The notes: a model not told the origin generated them from the sequence alone. Shown: positions 27,593 to 44,652, counted from the stretch's first letter. The stretch: 50,761 bases of DNA from Comamonas denitrificans (GCF_017368815.1 NZ_JAFNME010000023.1:1-50761); one strand, 5' to 3'. Made by a program: numbers and translations.

Positions 27593-28191
27593 TGACGGAT
27601 GCAATGCAAGTGGCAGGCCTGGTGGGAACGCCGGAGACTCTCGCCCCAACAACCAATCCAGATTTGCGCTGGTATATCGTTCACGCTTATTCCGGGATGG
27701 AGAAGGCGGTAGAGCGCAATATCACCGAGCGCATCAACCGGGCTGGGATGCAGAATAAGTTTGGACGCATCTTGGTGCCTACCGAAGAGGTGGTTGAAAT
27801 GCGCAACGGTAAGCGCAAAACCACTGAGCGTCGTCTGTTTCCTGGCTATGTGTTTGTTGAAATGGTGATGGAAGATGACACTTGGCACTTGGTGAAACAC
27901 ACTAGCAAGGTCACAGGGTTTGTCGGTGGTGCCAAAAACCGTCCTGCCCCGATTTCCGAAGCGGAAATCCAAAAAATCGTCGATCAAGTGCAAGAGGGCA
28001 ATGACAAGCCGCGCCACAAAATTGAATTCATGGTCGGTGAGTTGGTTCGCGTGAAAGAAGGCCCGTTCACAGATTTCAACGGTTCGGTTGAAGAAGTCAA
28101 TTACGAGAAAAGTCGCCTGCGTGTTTCTGTGGCGATCTTTGGCCGCTCAACACCGGTTGAATTGGAATTCTCGCAGGTTGAGAAAACCTAA
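27592..28191 (+). CDS. nusG: Transcription termination/antitermination factor NusG
   Basis: A 199-residue elongation factor that binds RNA polymerase and links it to Rho or the ribosome. The ATG at 27592 shares a base with the secE stop and follows GGAGGGG. NGN domain with [19 protein letters not shown] and [10 protein letters not shown], then the KOW domain with [20 protein letters not shown]. The short N-terminal extension (about 25 residues) is usual in Burkholderiales. Confidence 0.97.
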   Translation: MTDAMQVAGLVGTPETLAPTTNPDLRWYIVHAYSGMEKAVERNITERINRAGMQNKFGRILVPTEEVVEMRNGKRKTTERRLFPGYVFVEMVMEDDTWHLVKHTSKVTGFVGGAKNRPAPISEAEIQKIVDQVQEGNDKPRHKIEFMVGELVRVKEGPFTDFNGSVEEVNYEKSRLRVSVAIFGRSTPVELEFSQVEKT

Positions 28192-28283
28192 ACTTTAAGT
28201 TTTTGCCTTTCTATTGCTTGTCAGTAGGGGCGCACGTACCACAGGCTTGCGTGCTGAAATAAAAGCCTTAATCACCCCGGGGA

Positions 28284-28315
28284 GCTTGGTATCACACAAG
28301 CAGTGTGTGCCAAGC
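28284..28315 (+). promoter_or_regulatory. rplK leader hairpin, likely L1 binding site
   Basis: GCTTGG (28284-28289) pairs with CCAAGC (28310-28315) and the inner CACAC (28293-28297) with GTGTG (28303-28307). It lies 22 bases before the rplK start. In E. coli, L1 represses the L11-L1 mRNA by binding a leader hairpin in this place; that this is the site here is inferred from position. Confidence 0.55.
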
Positions 28316-28337
28316 GTTAACCCGCAAGGAGCTTTCT

Positions 28338-28769
28338 ATGGCGAAGAAAATCGTCGGCTTCATCAAGCTGCAAGTACCAGCTGGTAAAGCCAATCCATCC
28401 CCTCCAATTGGTCCTGCATTGGGCCAACGTGGTTTGAACATCATGGAATTCTGCAAGGCGTTTAACGCACAGACCCAAGGTGTTGAACCTGGTTTGCCTT
28501 TGCCTGTGGTGATCACGGCATTTGCAGACAAAAGTTTCACTTTTGTTATCAAGTCGCCTCCAGCCGCAGTGCTGATCAAAAAAGCAGCCAAGCTGGACAA
28601 AGGTTCGGCCAATCCCCTGAAAGTCAAGGTTGGCAAGATTACCCGTGAGCAGCTGGAAGAAATTGCCAAAACCAAGCAAAAAGACATGACTGCTGCCGAT
28701 GTGGACGCAGCTGTGCGTACTTTGGCTGGTTCGGCTCGCTCGATGGGCGTGATTGTGGAGGGTGTGTGA
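28338..28769 (+). CDS. rplK: 50S ribosomal protein L11
   Basis: A 143-residue stalk-base protein. The ATG follows AAGGAG and gives [20 protein letters not shown], with the characteristic [20 protein letters not shown] of the N-terminal domain and the rRNA-binding C-terminal domain ending [17 protein letters not shown]. It is cotranscribed with rplA, whose ATG lies one base after the rplK stop. Confidence 0.98.
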   Translation: MAKKIVGFIKLQVPAGKANPSPPIGPALGQRGLNIMEFCKAFNAQTQGVEPGLPLPVVITAFADKSFTFVIKSPPAAVLIKKAAKLDKGSANPLKVKVGKITREQLEEIAKTKQKDMTAADVDAAVRTLAGSARSMGVIVEGV

Positions 28770-28770
28770 T

Positions 28771-29466
28771 ATGGCCAAATTGACCAAAAAGCAAAAAGCC
28801 CTGCAGGGTAAAGTGGACGCAACCCGTCTGTATCCCTTCGCTGAAGCCGTGGCTTTGGTGAAAGAGGCTGCCACTGCTAAGTTTGATGAGTCCATCGACG
28901 TGGCTGTGCAGCTGGGTGTCGATTCGCGTAAATCGGACCAAGTGGTGCGCGGTGCTGTGGTGCTGCCCCACGGTACGGGCAAGACCACCCGTGTCGCAGT
29001 GTTTGCCCAAGGTGCCAAGGCTGATGAAGCCAAGGCCGCAGGCGCTGACATTGTTGGCATGGATGAATTGGCTGCCATGGTGAAAGCCGGTGACATGCCT
29101 TTTGATGTGGTAATCGCTGCGCCGGATGCCATGCGCGTTGTCGGTACTCTGGGTCAAATCCTGGGTCCTCGCGGTCTGATGCCCAACCCCAAAGTGGGTA
29201 CAGTGACGCCTGATGTGGCTACGGCTGTGAAAAATGCCAAAGCTGGTCAAGTGCAGTTCCGTGTGGACAAGGCCGGTATCGTGCACAGCACCATTGGCCG
29301 TCGTTCGTTCGACGATGCCAAGCTGCAAGGCAACTTGGCCGCCCTGATTGATGCCCTGAACAAAGCAAAACCTGCAACCAGCAAAGGTTTGTACCTGCGC
29401 AAGGTGGCCCTGTCCTCGACCATGGGCCTGGGTGTTCGTGTTGATGCACAAACCATCGCAGCGTAA
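28771..29466 (+). CDS. rplA: 50S ribosomal protein L1
   Basis: A 231-residue protein of the L1 stalk and probable autorepressor of the L11-L1 mRNA. Landmarks are [36 protein letters not shown] (the L1 signature) and [18 protein letters not shown]. The start at 28771 gives [11 protein letters not shown]. It ends just before the rplJ promoter and leader. Confidence 0.98.
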   Translation: MAKLTKKQKALQGKVDATRLYPFAEAVALVKEAATAKFDESIDVAVQLGVDSRKSDQVVRGAVVLPHGTGKTTRVAVFAQGAKADEAKAAGADIVGMDELAAMVKAGDMPFDVVIAAPDAMRVVGTLGQILGPRGLMPNPKVGTVTPDVATAVKNAKAGQVQFRVDKAGIVHSTIGRRSFDDAKLQGNLAALIDALNKAKPATSKGLYLRKVALSSTMGLGVRVDAQTIAA

Positions 29467-29717
29467 TTTGCTAGAATCCTCGGTTCTCTAAAAAAGAGAG
29501 TCGAGTGTGGTGGGCTACTGCTTTTGTGCAAGCAAAAGCAGTAGGCCATCCAAGACCGCTGGTGTGCCAAGTGAATTGGCACTTAATGTTTGACGCCAGC
29601 GTAGATGGCGAACCCGCTGCAGATGGAATTTTTAAAACTTCCGAAACAGTTGGTCGCTGCAAACCCAAGAGCGCGTGTGGATGAGCAATCAGAAATACGC
29701 ATACGAAGGAGTAGACC
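29467..29717 (+). promoter_or_regulatory. rplJ leader: promoter and L10-type leader RNA
   Basis: The 251 bp gap opens with an extended -10, TGCTAGAAT (box 29472-29477). It then forms a strong hairpin at 29513-29547 (GGCTACTGCTTTTG pairing with CAAAAGCAGTAGGCC). The remainder is a long leader before GAAGGAG and the TTG start. A structured leader here is where L10-L7/L12 represses rplJL in other bacteria. I infer the same but cannot place the protein site. Confidence 0.65.
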
Positions 29718-30224
29718 TTGAGTCTGAATCGCAGTGAGAAAGAAGCGGTCATCAATGAAGTGACCAGCCTCGCCGCTAAAGCTCAAACGCTTGTGATCGC
29801 GGAATACCGCGGCATCGCGGTCGCCGATATGACCAAACTGCGCGCTGATGCCCGCAGCAAGGGTGTGAGCCTGAGCGTGTTGAAAAACACCCTGGCCCGC
29901 CGTGCTGTGGCTGGCAGCCAGTTTGAGATCGTGGCTGACCAGATGACCGGCCCGCTGGTCTATGGCTTCTCTGAAGACGCAATTGCCGCTGCCAAAGTAG
30001 TGGCGGACTTCGCAAAAACCAACGACAAGCTGGTGATTCGCGGTGGTGCGTTTGCAGGTAAAGCCCTGGACGTCAATGGCGTTAAAGAGCTGGCAAGCAT
30101 CCCCTCCAAAGACGTGCTGCTGGCGCAATTGTGCGGCCTGCTCATGTCCCCCATCTCCCGTACCGCAGTGGTGCTGGGCGCTTTGGCGGCCAAAAAGGGC
30201 GAAGGCGAAACGGCTGCTGCTTAA
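29718..30224 (+). CDS. rplJ: 50S ribosomal protein L10
   Basis: A 168-residue stalk protein. The start is a TTG at 29718, set by GAAGGAG six bases upstream; it gives [22 protein letters not shown], matching the family start. Further marks are [21 protein letters not shown] and [10 protein letters not shown]; the C-terminal helix anchors L7/L12 dimers. The weak start codon fits tight translational control through the leader. Confidence 0.97.
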   Translation: MSLNRSEKEAVINEVTSLAAKAQTLVIAEYRGIAVADMTKLRADARSKGVSLSVLKNTLARRAVAGSQFEIVADQMTGPLVYGFSEDAIAAAKVVADFAKTNDKLVIRGGAFAGKALDVNGVKELASIPSKDVLLAQLCGLLMSPISRTAVVLGALAAKKGEGETAAA

Positions 30225-30270
30225 CCAAGCGCAGTGCAACTTACACCAACAATATTGTTAGGAAATCAAA

Positions 30271-30648
30271 ATGGCATTCGATAAAGACGCATTCTTGACC
30301 GCTCTGGACAGCATGACCGTCCTGGAACTGAACGAGCTGGTCAAAGCAATTGAAGAAAAATTTGGCGTGAGCGCTGCTGCTATGGCCGCTCCTGCTGCTG
30401 CTGGCGCTGGCGCCGGTGCTGCTGCCGCTGAAGAGAAGACCGAGTTTGACGTCGTGCTGCAAGAAGCCGGCGCCAACAAAGTGTCCGTGATTAAAGCTGT
30501 GCGCGAAATCACCGGTCTGGGCCTGAAAGAAGCCAAAGACCTGGTCGATGGCGCTCCCAAGACTGTGAAAGAAGCAGTTGCCAAAGCCGACGCTGAAGCT
30601 GCTGTGAAGAAGCTGGTCGAAGCTGGTGCCAAGGCTGAACTCAAGTAA
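30271..30648 (+). CDS. rplL: 50S ribosomal protein L7/L12
   Basis: A 125-residue stalk protein that recruits translation factors. N-terminal dimerisation domain ([18 protein letters not shown]), a flexible Ala-rich hinge at about 35-53, and the C-terminal factor-binding domain with [20 protein letters not shown]. Very strong codon bias. It is followed by an attenuator-like hairpin and the long rpoB leader. Confidence 0.98.
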   Translation: MAFDKDAFLTALDSMTVLELNELVKAIEEKFGVSAAAMAAPAAAGAGAGAAAAEEKTEFDVVLQEAGANKVSVIKAVREITGLGLKEAKDLVDGAPKTVKEAVAKADAEAAVKKLVEAGAKAELK

Positions 30649-30955
30649 TTGAGTCCGCTTTCCTGAGGCTGGAGAGTCCGCAAGGGCCTCCAGCCTTTGG
30701 TGCCTGTGCAGCCAGCGCAGGCGTAGGTGTTAGAACACATCAGAAAAATCAGGTGGCTGATTTTTCTTGTGTCTTCTGACCATTCCGACAACAGAAGATG
30801 CCTTGGTTCGGGCGATGTGCAATGCATCGCCGTCCGCCATTGGTTGGTAGTGGCCAACCGCCAAGCCGGTAAATAAGACTTTCATGGTTTTCATTTGCCG
30901 GGCCGTGTCGCCCAGCCCTTGCCCCACAGGACTCATGTCTTTGCCCGGAGATCTC
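30649..30955 (+). promoter_or_regulatory. rplL-rpoB intergenic leader with hairpins
   Basis: A 307 bp non-coding region. Hairpin 1 at 30666-30696 pairs AGGCTGGAG with CTCCAGCCT and is followed by TTT, like an attenuator. Hairpin 2 at 30742-30767 is a perfect 11 bp stem, AGAAAAATCAG-GTGG-CTGATTTTTCT, extended by ACAC/GTGT outside. Two smaller inverted repeats (GGCGATG/CATCGCC and GGTTGG/CCAACC) follow. In E. coli the same gap holds an attenuator and an RNase III site that lower rpoBC relative to rplL; a similar role is likely. Confidence 0.65.
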
Positions 30956-35068
<4,113 letters not shown>

Positions 35069-35095
35069 GGTGTTCTTAAATAAATGAGCGTTTTC

Positions 35096-35160
35096 CGCTG
35101 ATAAACAAACGATTTGCAGTAGATATCTGCTGCAAATCGTTATAAATAAAGCGGCAGCAA
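35096..35160. repeat. Palindrome between rpoB and rpoC
   Basis: A near-perfect 34 bp palindrome at 35108-35141: arms AACGATTTGCAG and CTGCAAATCGTT pair fully and most of the inner bases also pair. It sits in a wider imperfect repeat beginning CCGCT and ending AGCGG. The right flank AAATAAAGCGGCAGCAACTAT resembles the AAATAAAGCGCAAGCAGCTA arm at 8760-8780. It fills most of the 122 bp rpoB-rpoC gap. Confidence 0.8.
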
Positions 35161-35190
35161 CTATAGTTTTTGAAAGAGGGAAAGAGTTCT

Positions 35191-39402
<4,212 letters not shown>

Positions 39403-39484
39403 GCGGCGTAATCCGTGGCGGCATAAGCACGGCGCTTGCGCCTGCTGCTTGGCCTCAACGGCTGCGTGCAGTTGATCGCCCCCA

Positions 39485-39519
39485 CCCCCAGCAGGGCCCA
39501 CTTGCTGGGGGTATTTTTT
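39485..39519 (+). terminator. Terminator after rpoC
   Basis: Stem CCCCCAGCA (39485-39493) with TGCTGGGGG (39503-39511) followed by TATTTTTTT. It ends the rplJL-rpoBC transcript. Confidence 0.93.
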
Positions 39520-39573
39520 TACCGCTCACAATGCGGTTCCCTGATTTTTGACAGCGCCCGCTGCGCCCTGTGT

Positions 39574-40953
39574 ATGACCTCTTCCTCCTCTAAGCCAGCC
39601 AGTCCTGCGCACTCGGCCAGTGTGAAACATCCCGCCTTGCACCAGCAATTGATGTGCGTTGCCCAGGGCTTGCAGCAGGTGCGGGCGGGGCAATCAACCA
39701 CCACGGTGCTGGAGGCCGTCGTGCCCCCCCTGCGCCCTGGCGTGCAAGCGCTGCTGTTTCAAGTGCTGCGCAACCTGGGGCGGGCGCAGGCGCTGCGGGC
39801 CCTGCTGGCCCCCAAAAAACCGGCGGACAAAGTCGATGCGCTGCTGTGTACCGCCCTGGCCTTGGTCTGGGATGCGGCGCAAGCCCCCTACACCGCCTTC
39901 ACCCTGGTCAATCAAACCGTGCAAGCGGCCCGGGCCTGTGGGTTGGAGCGCCAGGCTGGCTTTATCAACGCCTGCCTGCGCCGCTTTTTGCGTGAGCAAC
40001 CCGCCTTGGTGGCGGCCACCGATGCGGATTTGGAAGCCCTGTTCAACCACCCACGCTGGTGGATTGATAAATTACAAAAGCAGTTCCCGCAAGATTGGCA
40101 ACAAATTTTGCATGCTAACAACCAACATGCCCCAATGGCATTGCGGGTGCAGCTACAAAAAATAAGCCAGGCGCAGTACCTGGCCGCGCTCGCCCAGGCG
40201 GGTATCGCGGCCCAGCCTTTTGGACTGCAGGGGGTGGAGCTGGCCCAGCCCGTGGCCGTGCAGGCCTTGCCCGGCTTTGAGGAAGGCTGGTTCACCGTGC
40301 AAGACGGGGCCGCGCAATGGGCCGCCCCGCTGCTGCTGTGCGCTGCGCCGCAGCCGGGTGCGGCCCCGGCCCCGGTGGTGCCCGCCAACGCACACATTTT
40401 GGATGCCTGCGCCGCACCGGGCGGAAAAACGGCGCACTTGCTCGATCTGCTGCCCCAGGCCCAGGTTTTGGCGCTGGAGGTCGATGGCCAGCGCAGCCAG
40501 CGCATTCACGACACCTTGGCGCGGCTGGGGCTGTCCGCCCAGGTGGTGGTGGCCGATGCCACCCAACCCCGCCAATGGCTGCCCGCGCCCGGTATGCAGT
40601 TTGATGCCATCTTGCTCGATGCCCCGTGCTCGGCCTCGGGCATCGTGCGCCGCCACCCGGACGTACGCTGGCTGCGCCGGCCCAGCGATATCGCCCAGCT
40701 GGCCGCCCTCCAAACGCAGCTCTTGGAAGTGCTGTGGCCGCTGGTGAAACCCGGTGGCCGCCTGCTGTACTGCACTTGCTCGGTGTTTCGGGAGGAGGGG
40801 GTAGACCAAATTGAGGCGTTTGTTGCACGCCACAAATGCGCCGATTGGCAGCCTTCACCCGGGTATTTGCTGCCCGGCCGTGGCGCAGTGGCTGACAATC
40901 AGGCCGGTAACCATGATGGATTTTTCTACGCCCTGCTCGTTAAAACTGCTTGA
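39574..40953 (+). CDS. rsmB: 16S rRNA (cytosine-967-C5)-methyltransferase
   Basis: A 459-residue methyltransferase of the NOL1/NOP2/Sun group. Start at the ATG giving MTSSSSKPASPAH, after the rpoC terminator. The N-terminal NusB-like domain (about 20-155) binds rRNA. The SAM domain has DACAAPGGKT (from 277), LDAPCSASG with Cys352 and YCTCSVFREEGV with Cys402; these are the two cysteines of the m5C mechanism. An AT-rich island encodes residues about 163-198. Downstream lie DUF4390, ntrY-like and ntrX-like genes in a conserved Burkholderiales order. Confidence 0.94.
   Translation: MTSSSSKPASPAHSASVKHPALHQQLMCVAQGLQQVRAGQSTTTVLEAVVPPLRPGVQALLFQVLRNLGRAQALRALLAPKKPADKVDALLCTALALVWDAAQAPYTAFTLVNQTVQAARACGLERQAGFINACLRRFLREQPALVAATDADLEALFNHPRWWIDKLQKQFPQDWQQILHANNQHAPMALRVQLQKISQAQYLAALAQAGIAAQPFGLQGVELAQPVAVQALPGFEEGWFTVQDGAAQWAAPLLLCAAPQPGAAPAPVVPANAHILDACAAPGGKTAHLLDLLPQAQVLALEVDGQRSQRIHDTLARLGLSAQVVVADATQPRQWLPAPGMQFDAILLDAPCSASGIVRRHPDVRWLRRPSDIAQLAALQTQLLEVLWPLVKPGGRLLYCTCSVFREEGVDQIEAFVARHKCADWQPSPGYLLPGRGAVADNQAGNHDGFFYALLVKTA
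40060..40168 (+). other. AT-rich codon island in rsmB
   Basis: By hand count, 40061-40170 is about 43% G+C in a gene otherwise very GC-rich. Codons ATT, GAT, AAA, TTA, CAA, AAC, CTA and ATA cluster here without breaking the frame; GCAGCTACAAAAAATA near the end recalls the AGCT-rich ends of the other elements. Confidence 0.7.
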
Positions 40954-41587
40954 GTCTGCCCGCTTTCAGGCGCAACGCCGCCGCCTGCTGCTGGGCGGTG
41001 TTGGGCTGTTGGCGGCCCCCTGGGGCGGCGTGCCCCTGGTGGCACCGGCCCTGGCCCAAGCGCACACCTTGCGCCTGGACAACGGCGTGCTCTTGCAGCA
41101 GGAAGAGGGGGAGCTGTTTCTGAGCTCCGATGTGCCCTGGCAATTGCCCAGCGCCGTTGAGCAAGCCCTGCGCAAAGGCGTGGCCGTGCATTTTGTGGCC
41201 GAGGTGCAGCTGCTGCGCCAACGCTGGTATTGGAGCAACCAACGCCTGCTGACGGCTACGCGCTATTACCGCTTAAGTTACCAGGCCCTCACCCACCGCT
41301 GGCGTTTGCACACGGGCAGTCAGCCGTTCAACGGCTTAGGCTTGGGCACGGCCTTGGGCAACTCCTACACCGATCTGGCCGATGCCTTGCAGGCCCTGCA
41401 GCACTGGGTGCGCTGGCGCATTGGCGCACGCGATAGCCTGCCCGCCGACGGGCCGGCGCTGCTGCAGCTGCGCTTTCGCATTGATTTGTCGCAACTGCCC
41501 AAGCCTTTGCAAATTGGCGCTTTTGGCCGTTCGGACTGGAATTTATTGGTGCAGCAAACGCAGCCCTTGATGCTGGAGCAGTTGTAA
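40913..41587 (+). CDS. DUF4390 exported protein
   Basis: About 224 residues from ATG 40913 (a second ATG follows immediately at 40916). It overlaps the end of rsmB by 41 bases. An N-terminal RRRLLLGGVGLLAAPWGGVP and a hydrophobic stretch ending in APALAQA look like a cleavable signal, possibly Tat because of the arginines. The mature part matches the DUF4390 pattern: WYWSNQRLLTATRYYRLSYQ, PFNGLGLGTALG and ALLQLRFRIDLSQLPKPLQ. It always seems to precede the NtrY-like kinase in this order; here its stop and the kinase start overlap (TAATG). An extracytoplasmic partner of the kinase is a reasonable guess, not shown. Confidence 0.8.
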   Translation: MMDFSTPCSLKLLESARFQAQRRRLLLGGVGLLAAPWGGVPLVAPALAQAHTLRLDNGVLLQQEEGELFLSSDVPWQLPSAVEQALRKGVAVHFVAEVQLLRQRWYWSNQRLLTATRYYRLSYQALTHRWRLHTGSQPFNGLGLGTALGNSYTDLADALQALQHWVRWRIGARDSLPADGPALLQLRFRIDLSQLPKPLQIGAFGRSDWNLLVQQTQPLMLEQL

Positions 41588-43914
41588 TGCCAGCCAGTGT
41601 GTACGACGAGCCCAGCGCCCAGCACGAACAACAACGCGCCCAGCGGCTGCGCAAAACGGCCCGGTGGATTTTGGGCGTTGGCACCGCGGTGATGATGGCC
41701 CTGGGCCTGGTGCTGCTGTTTTTGCTGACGGTGGCCACCAACAACCGCCAGCTGTACGAGGATTACTACGTCTGGCTGTTTGGCCTGAATGTGCTGGTCG
41801 CCGGCTTGCTGTTGTTGGTGTTGCTGTGGATGGGCGGGCGCTTGTTGCAGCGCTGGCACCAGCGCAAGTTTGGCAGCCGCTTGCTGCTCAAACTGGCGAC
41901 GATTTTTGCCCTGGTCGGCGTGCTGCCGGGGGCGCTGATCTATACGGTGTCCTACCAATTTGTCTCGCGCTCGATTGAAAGCTGGTTTGATGTCAAGGTC
42001 GAAGGGGCGCTGACCGCCGGGGTGAATTTGGCCAGCGTCACCCTGGATGCCATGGCCAATGACATGGCCAACAACACCCGCAATGCCAGCACCCAGCTGG
42101 GCGAGGTGTCCGATGCCGGGGCGGGGTTGGTGCTGGAGCGCATCCGCGATCAGCTCGGGGCCATCGATGTGGTGCTGTGGAACAGCGCCGGCGTGGCCGT
42201 GGCCTCCGCCGGCGAGTCCTTGCTGGATTTGAGCCCCGAGCGCCCCAGCGCCCAAGTGCTGCGCAGCCTGCGTGGTAGCCAGCGCCCCCTGACCAGCATC
42301 GAGGGGCTGGACGATGACCTGGGGGTCAGCGGCACCGTCGATTTGTCCGCCGTGCGTGTGCGCGTGTTGGTCGCTGTGCCCAATGCCCAGCTGGGGCTGC
42401 TCACCGGCAACCGCTTTTTGCAGGCCACCATTGCCTTGCCCGCCACGCTGGTGAGCAATGCCCTGGCCGTGCAAGAAGCGCACCGCGAGTACCAAGAGCG
42501 CTCCATTGCCCGCCAGGGGCTGCGGCGCATGTACATCGGCACCCTTACGTTGAGTCTGTTTTTGGCCGTATTTGGGGCGGTACTGCTGGCGGTGCTGTTT
42601 GGTAATCATTTGGCCCAGCCACTGCTGCTCCTGGCCCAAGGCGTGCGCGATGTGGCCCGGGGCGATTTAACCCCTAAGGCCGTCTCACTCACCCGGGACG
42701 AGGTGGGCGGCCTGACCCGCTCGTTTGCCCTGATGACCCAGCAATTGCTGGAAGCACGCACGGCCGTAAACCAAGGGGTGCAAGAGGTGCAGGCGGCCCG
42801 CACCAATTTGCAAACCATTTTGGACAACCTCACCGCCGGGGTGCTGGTGCTCGATGCCCAATGGCGGGTGGTAATCGCCAATCCCGGCGCGGCCCATATT
42901 TTGCGCAGCGATGTCGCCGCCCTGAGTGGCCAAACCTTGGCCAGCCTGCCCACGCTGGGCAGCTTGGCCGCCATGGTGGATGCTCAGTTTGCTCAGTTTT
43001 TTGAAGCACGCAGCGCAGGTGTGGTAACGCCGCGCTGGCAAAATGTCTTTGAATTTTTGCCCCAGCTCCCAGAAGCTGAAACGGCCGGCGAAGTGCCCCA
43101 GGACAAAATCACCCTGGTCGTGCGCGGTGCCGTATTGCCCCACGATCAGCGGCTGGTGGTGTTTGACGATATTTCAGAAATCGTCTCGGGCCAGCGCTCC
43201 AAAGCCTGGGCCGAAGTGGCGCGGCGGGTGGCCCATGAAATCAAGAACCCACTCACCCCCATCCAGCTGTCTGCCGAGCGCCTGGCCTTCAAACTCAGTG
43301 GCAAGCTCCCGCCTGCGGAAGAGGCGTTATTGCAAAAGTCTGTAAAAACCATCGTCGAGCAGGTGGCGGCCATGCTGCGCCTGGTCAATGAGTTTCGCGA
43401 CTACGCCCGCCTGCCACCGGCCGTTTTGCAGCCGGTGGACGTCAATCTTTTGGTGCAAGACGTGTTGCAGCTCTACACCGAAGAAGGCGTGCTGGTGCCG
43501 GTGCACATGGACTTGGACACACACTGCCCCCGCATCGCCGCCGACCCTGGCCAACTGCGCCAGGTGCTACACAATTTGGTGCAAAACGCCCAGGATGCCA
43601 GTCTGCAGCGGGCCCAGGCCGAGGGCGTGGCAGTGCAGCCCGTGTGCCTCAGCACCCAGTGGAATGCCACCACCGGCCGGGTGCGCATCACCGTGACGGA
43701 CAGCGGCTGCGGCTTTCCCGAAGCGCTCTTGCAACGGGCCTTTGAGCCCTATGTCACCACCAAGCCCAAAGGCACCGGATTGGGCCTGGCCGTGGTGAAA
43801 AAAATTGCCGATGAGCATGGTGCCCGCGTTGATTTGTCCAACCGCCTCGAAGGGGGTGTCGTAAAAGGCGCACAAGTGTCGCTATCATTTGCCCCTGCAG
43901 AGAGTGGAAGCTAG
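41587..43914 (+). CDS. NtrY-like sensor histidine kinase
   Basis: A 775-residue membrane kinase. Three or four helices lie in the first 125 residues, followed by an extracytoplasmic region and another helix at about 315-340. A HAMP domain (FGNHLAQPLLLLAQGVRDVA), a PAS domain (about 400-470), a HisKA domain with the phosphoacceptor His550 in RRVAHEIKNPLTPIQLSAER, and an HATPase domain with NLVQNAQDAS and GTGLGLAVVKKIADEHGA follow. This is the NtrY layout, linked to nitrogen or redox regulation in alphaproteobacteria; the signal here is unknown. It is coupled to DUF4390 upstream, and the regulator at 43961 follows. Confidence 0.93.
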   Translation: MPASVYDEPSAQHEQQRAQRLRKTARWILGVGTAVMMALGLVLLFLLTVATNNRQLYEDYYVWLFGLNVLVAGLLLLVLLWMGGRLLQRWHQRKFGSRLLLKLATIFALVGVLPGALIYTVSYQFVSRSIESWFDVKVEGALTAGVNLASVTLDAMANDMANNTRNASTQLGEVSDAGAGLVLERIRDQLGAIDVVLWNSAGVAVASAGESLLDLSPERPSAQVLRSLRGSQRPLTSIEGLDDDLGVSGTVDLSAVRVRVLVAVPNAQLGLLTGNRFLQATIALPATLVSNALAVQEAHREYQERSIARQGLRRMYIGTLTLSLFLAVFGAVLLAVLFGNHLAQPLLLLAQGVRDVARGDLTPKAVSLTRDEVGGLTRSFALMTQQLLEARTAVNQGVQEVQAARTNLQTILDNLTAGVLVLDAQWRVVIANPGAAHILRSDVAALSGQTLASLPTLGSLAAMVDAQFAQFFEARSAGVVTPRWQNVFEFLPQLPEAETAGEVPQDKITLVVRGAVLPHDQRLVVFDDISEIVSGQRSKAWAEVARRVAHEIKNPLTPIQLSAERLAFKLSGKLPPAEEALLQKSVKTIVEQVAAMLRLVNEFRDYARLPPAVLQPVDVNLLVQDVLQLYTEEGVLVPVHMDLDTHCPRIAADPGQLRQVLHNLVQNAQDASLQRAQAEGVAVQPVCLSTQWNATTGRVRITVTDSGCGFPEALLQRAFEPYVTTKPKGTGLGLAVVKKIADEHGARVDLSNRLEGGVVKGAQVSLSFAPAESGS

Positions 43915-43960
43915 CCGTGCAAGGGCAGCAGTCTGGGTACAGCAATCAACTTTGAGAGAC

Positions 43961-44623
43961 ATGGCAAACATACTGGTAGTAGATGATGAGCTCGGCATCC
44001 GAGACTTGTTGCAGGAAATCTTGAACGACGAGGGGCACAACGTCGACCTCGCCGAGAACGCCACCCAAGCCCGCACCGCGCGGGCCTCTGCTGCCTACGA
44101 TTTGGTGCTGCTGGACATCTGGATGCCAGACACCGATGGTGTCTCGCTGCTCAAGGAGTGGAGCACGGCCGGTTTGCTCTCCATGCCCGTCATCATGATG
44201 AGTGGCCATGCCACCATCGAAACCGCCGTCGAAGCCACCCGCATTGGGGCGCATTCCTTTTTGGAAAAACCCATTACCTTGCAAAAACTGCTGAAAGCGG
44301 TCGAGCAGGGCTTGGCCAGTCGCACCCCCGCCGCCAGTCGGCCCGGCGACACGACGGGCACCCATGCGTTGCTCAAAGGCGTAGGGGAAGATTTTTCTGT
44401 CAGTCTGGCCAGCGCTGAGGCCCATGCCCACCAGGGCTTTGACCTTGACCGCCCTTTGCGCGAAGCCCGCGACGGCTTTGAGCGGGCCTATTTCGAGTTT
44501 CACCTGGCCCGCGAAGGCGGCTCCATGACCCGGGTGGCGGAAAAAACCGGCTTAGAGCGCACCCACCTGTACCGTAAATTGCGCCAATTGGGCGTTGATT
44601 TGGGCCGCAGTCGGAAAAATTAA
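43961..44623 (+). CDS. NtrX-like response regulator without AAA+ domain
   Basis: A 220-residue regulator. The ATG at 43961 follows GAGAG and gives MANILVVDDELGIRDLLQ. The receiver (1-120) has Asp52 in LVLLDIWMPDTDG, with MMSGHATIETAV and FLEKPITLQKL; it is very similar to NtrX. The sigma-54 AAA+ domain of true NtrX (about 240 residues) is absent: a linker leads straight to a Fis-type helix-turn-helix (MTRVAEKTGLERTHLYRKLR). The layout therefore equals RegA/ActR-type regulators. It pairs with the kinase immediately upstream. Confidence 0.92.
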   Translation: MANILVVDDELGIRDLLQEILNDEGHNVDLAENATQARTARASAAYDLVLLDIWMPDTDGVSLLKEWSTAGLLSMPVIMMSGHATIETAVEATRIGAHSFLEKPITLQKLLKAVEQGLASRTPAASRPGDTTGTHALLKGVGEDFSVSLASAEAHAHQGFDLDRPLREARDGFERAYFEFHLAREGGSMTRVAEKTGLERTHLYRKLRQLGVDLGRSRKN

Positions 44624-44627
44624 AAAA

Positions 44628-44652
44628 TTCTACGTTTTTCGAAAAAGTAGAA
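44628..44652. repeat. AT palindrome before tRNA-Phe
   Basis: TTCTAC-G-TTTTTCGAAAAA-GTAGAA: a 12 bp perfect palindrome TTTTTCGAAAAA extended by TTCTAC/GTAGAA apart from one unpaired G. It lies five bases after the regulator stop codon and upstream of the tRNA-Phe promoter, so it may end the ntr transcript or act on the promoter. Confidence 0.6.
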
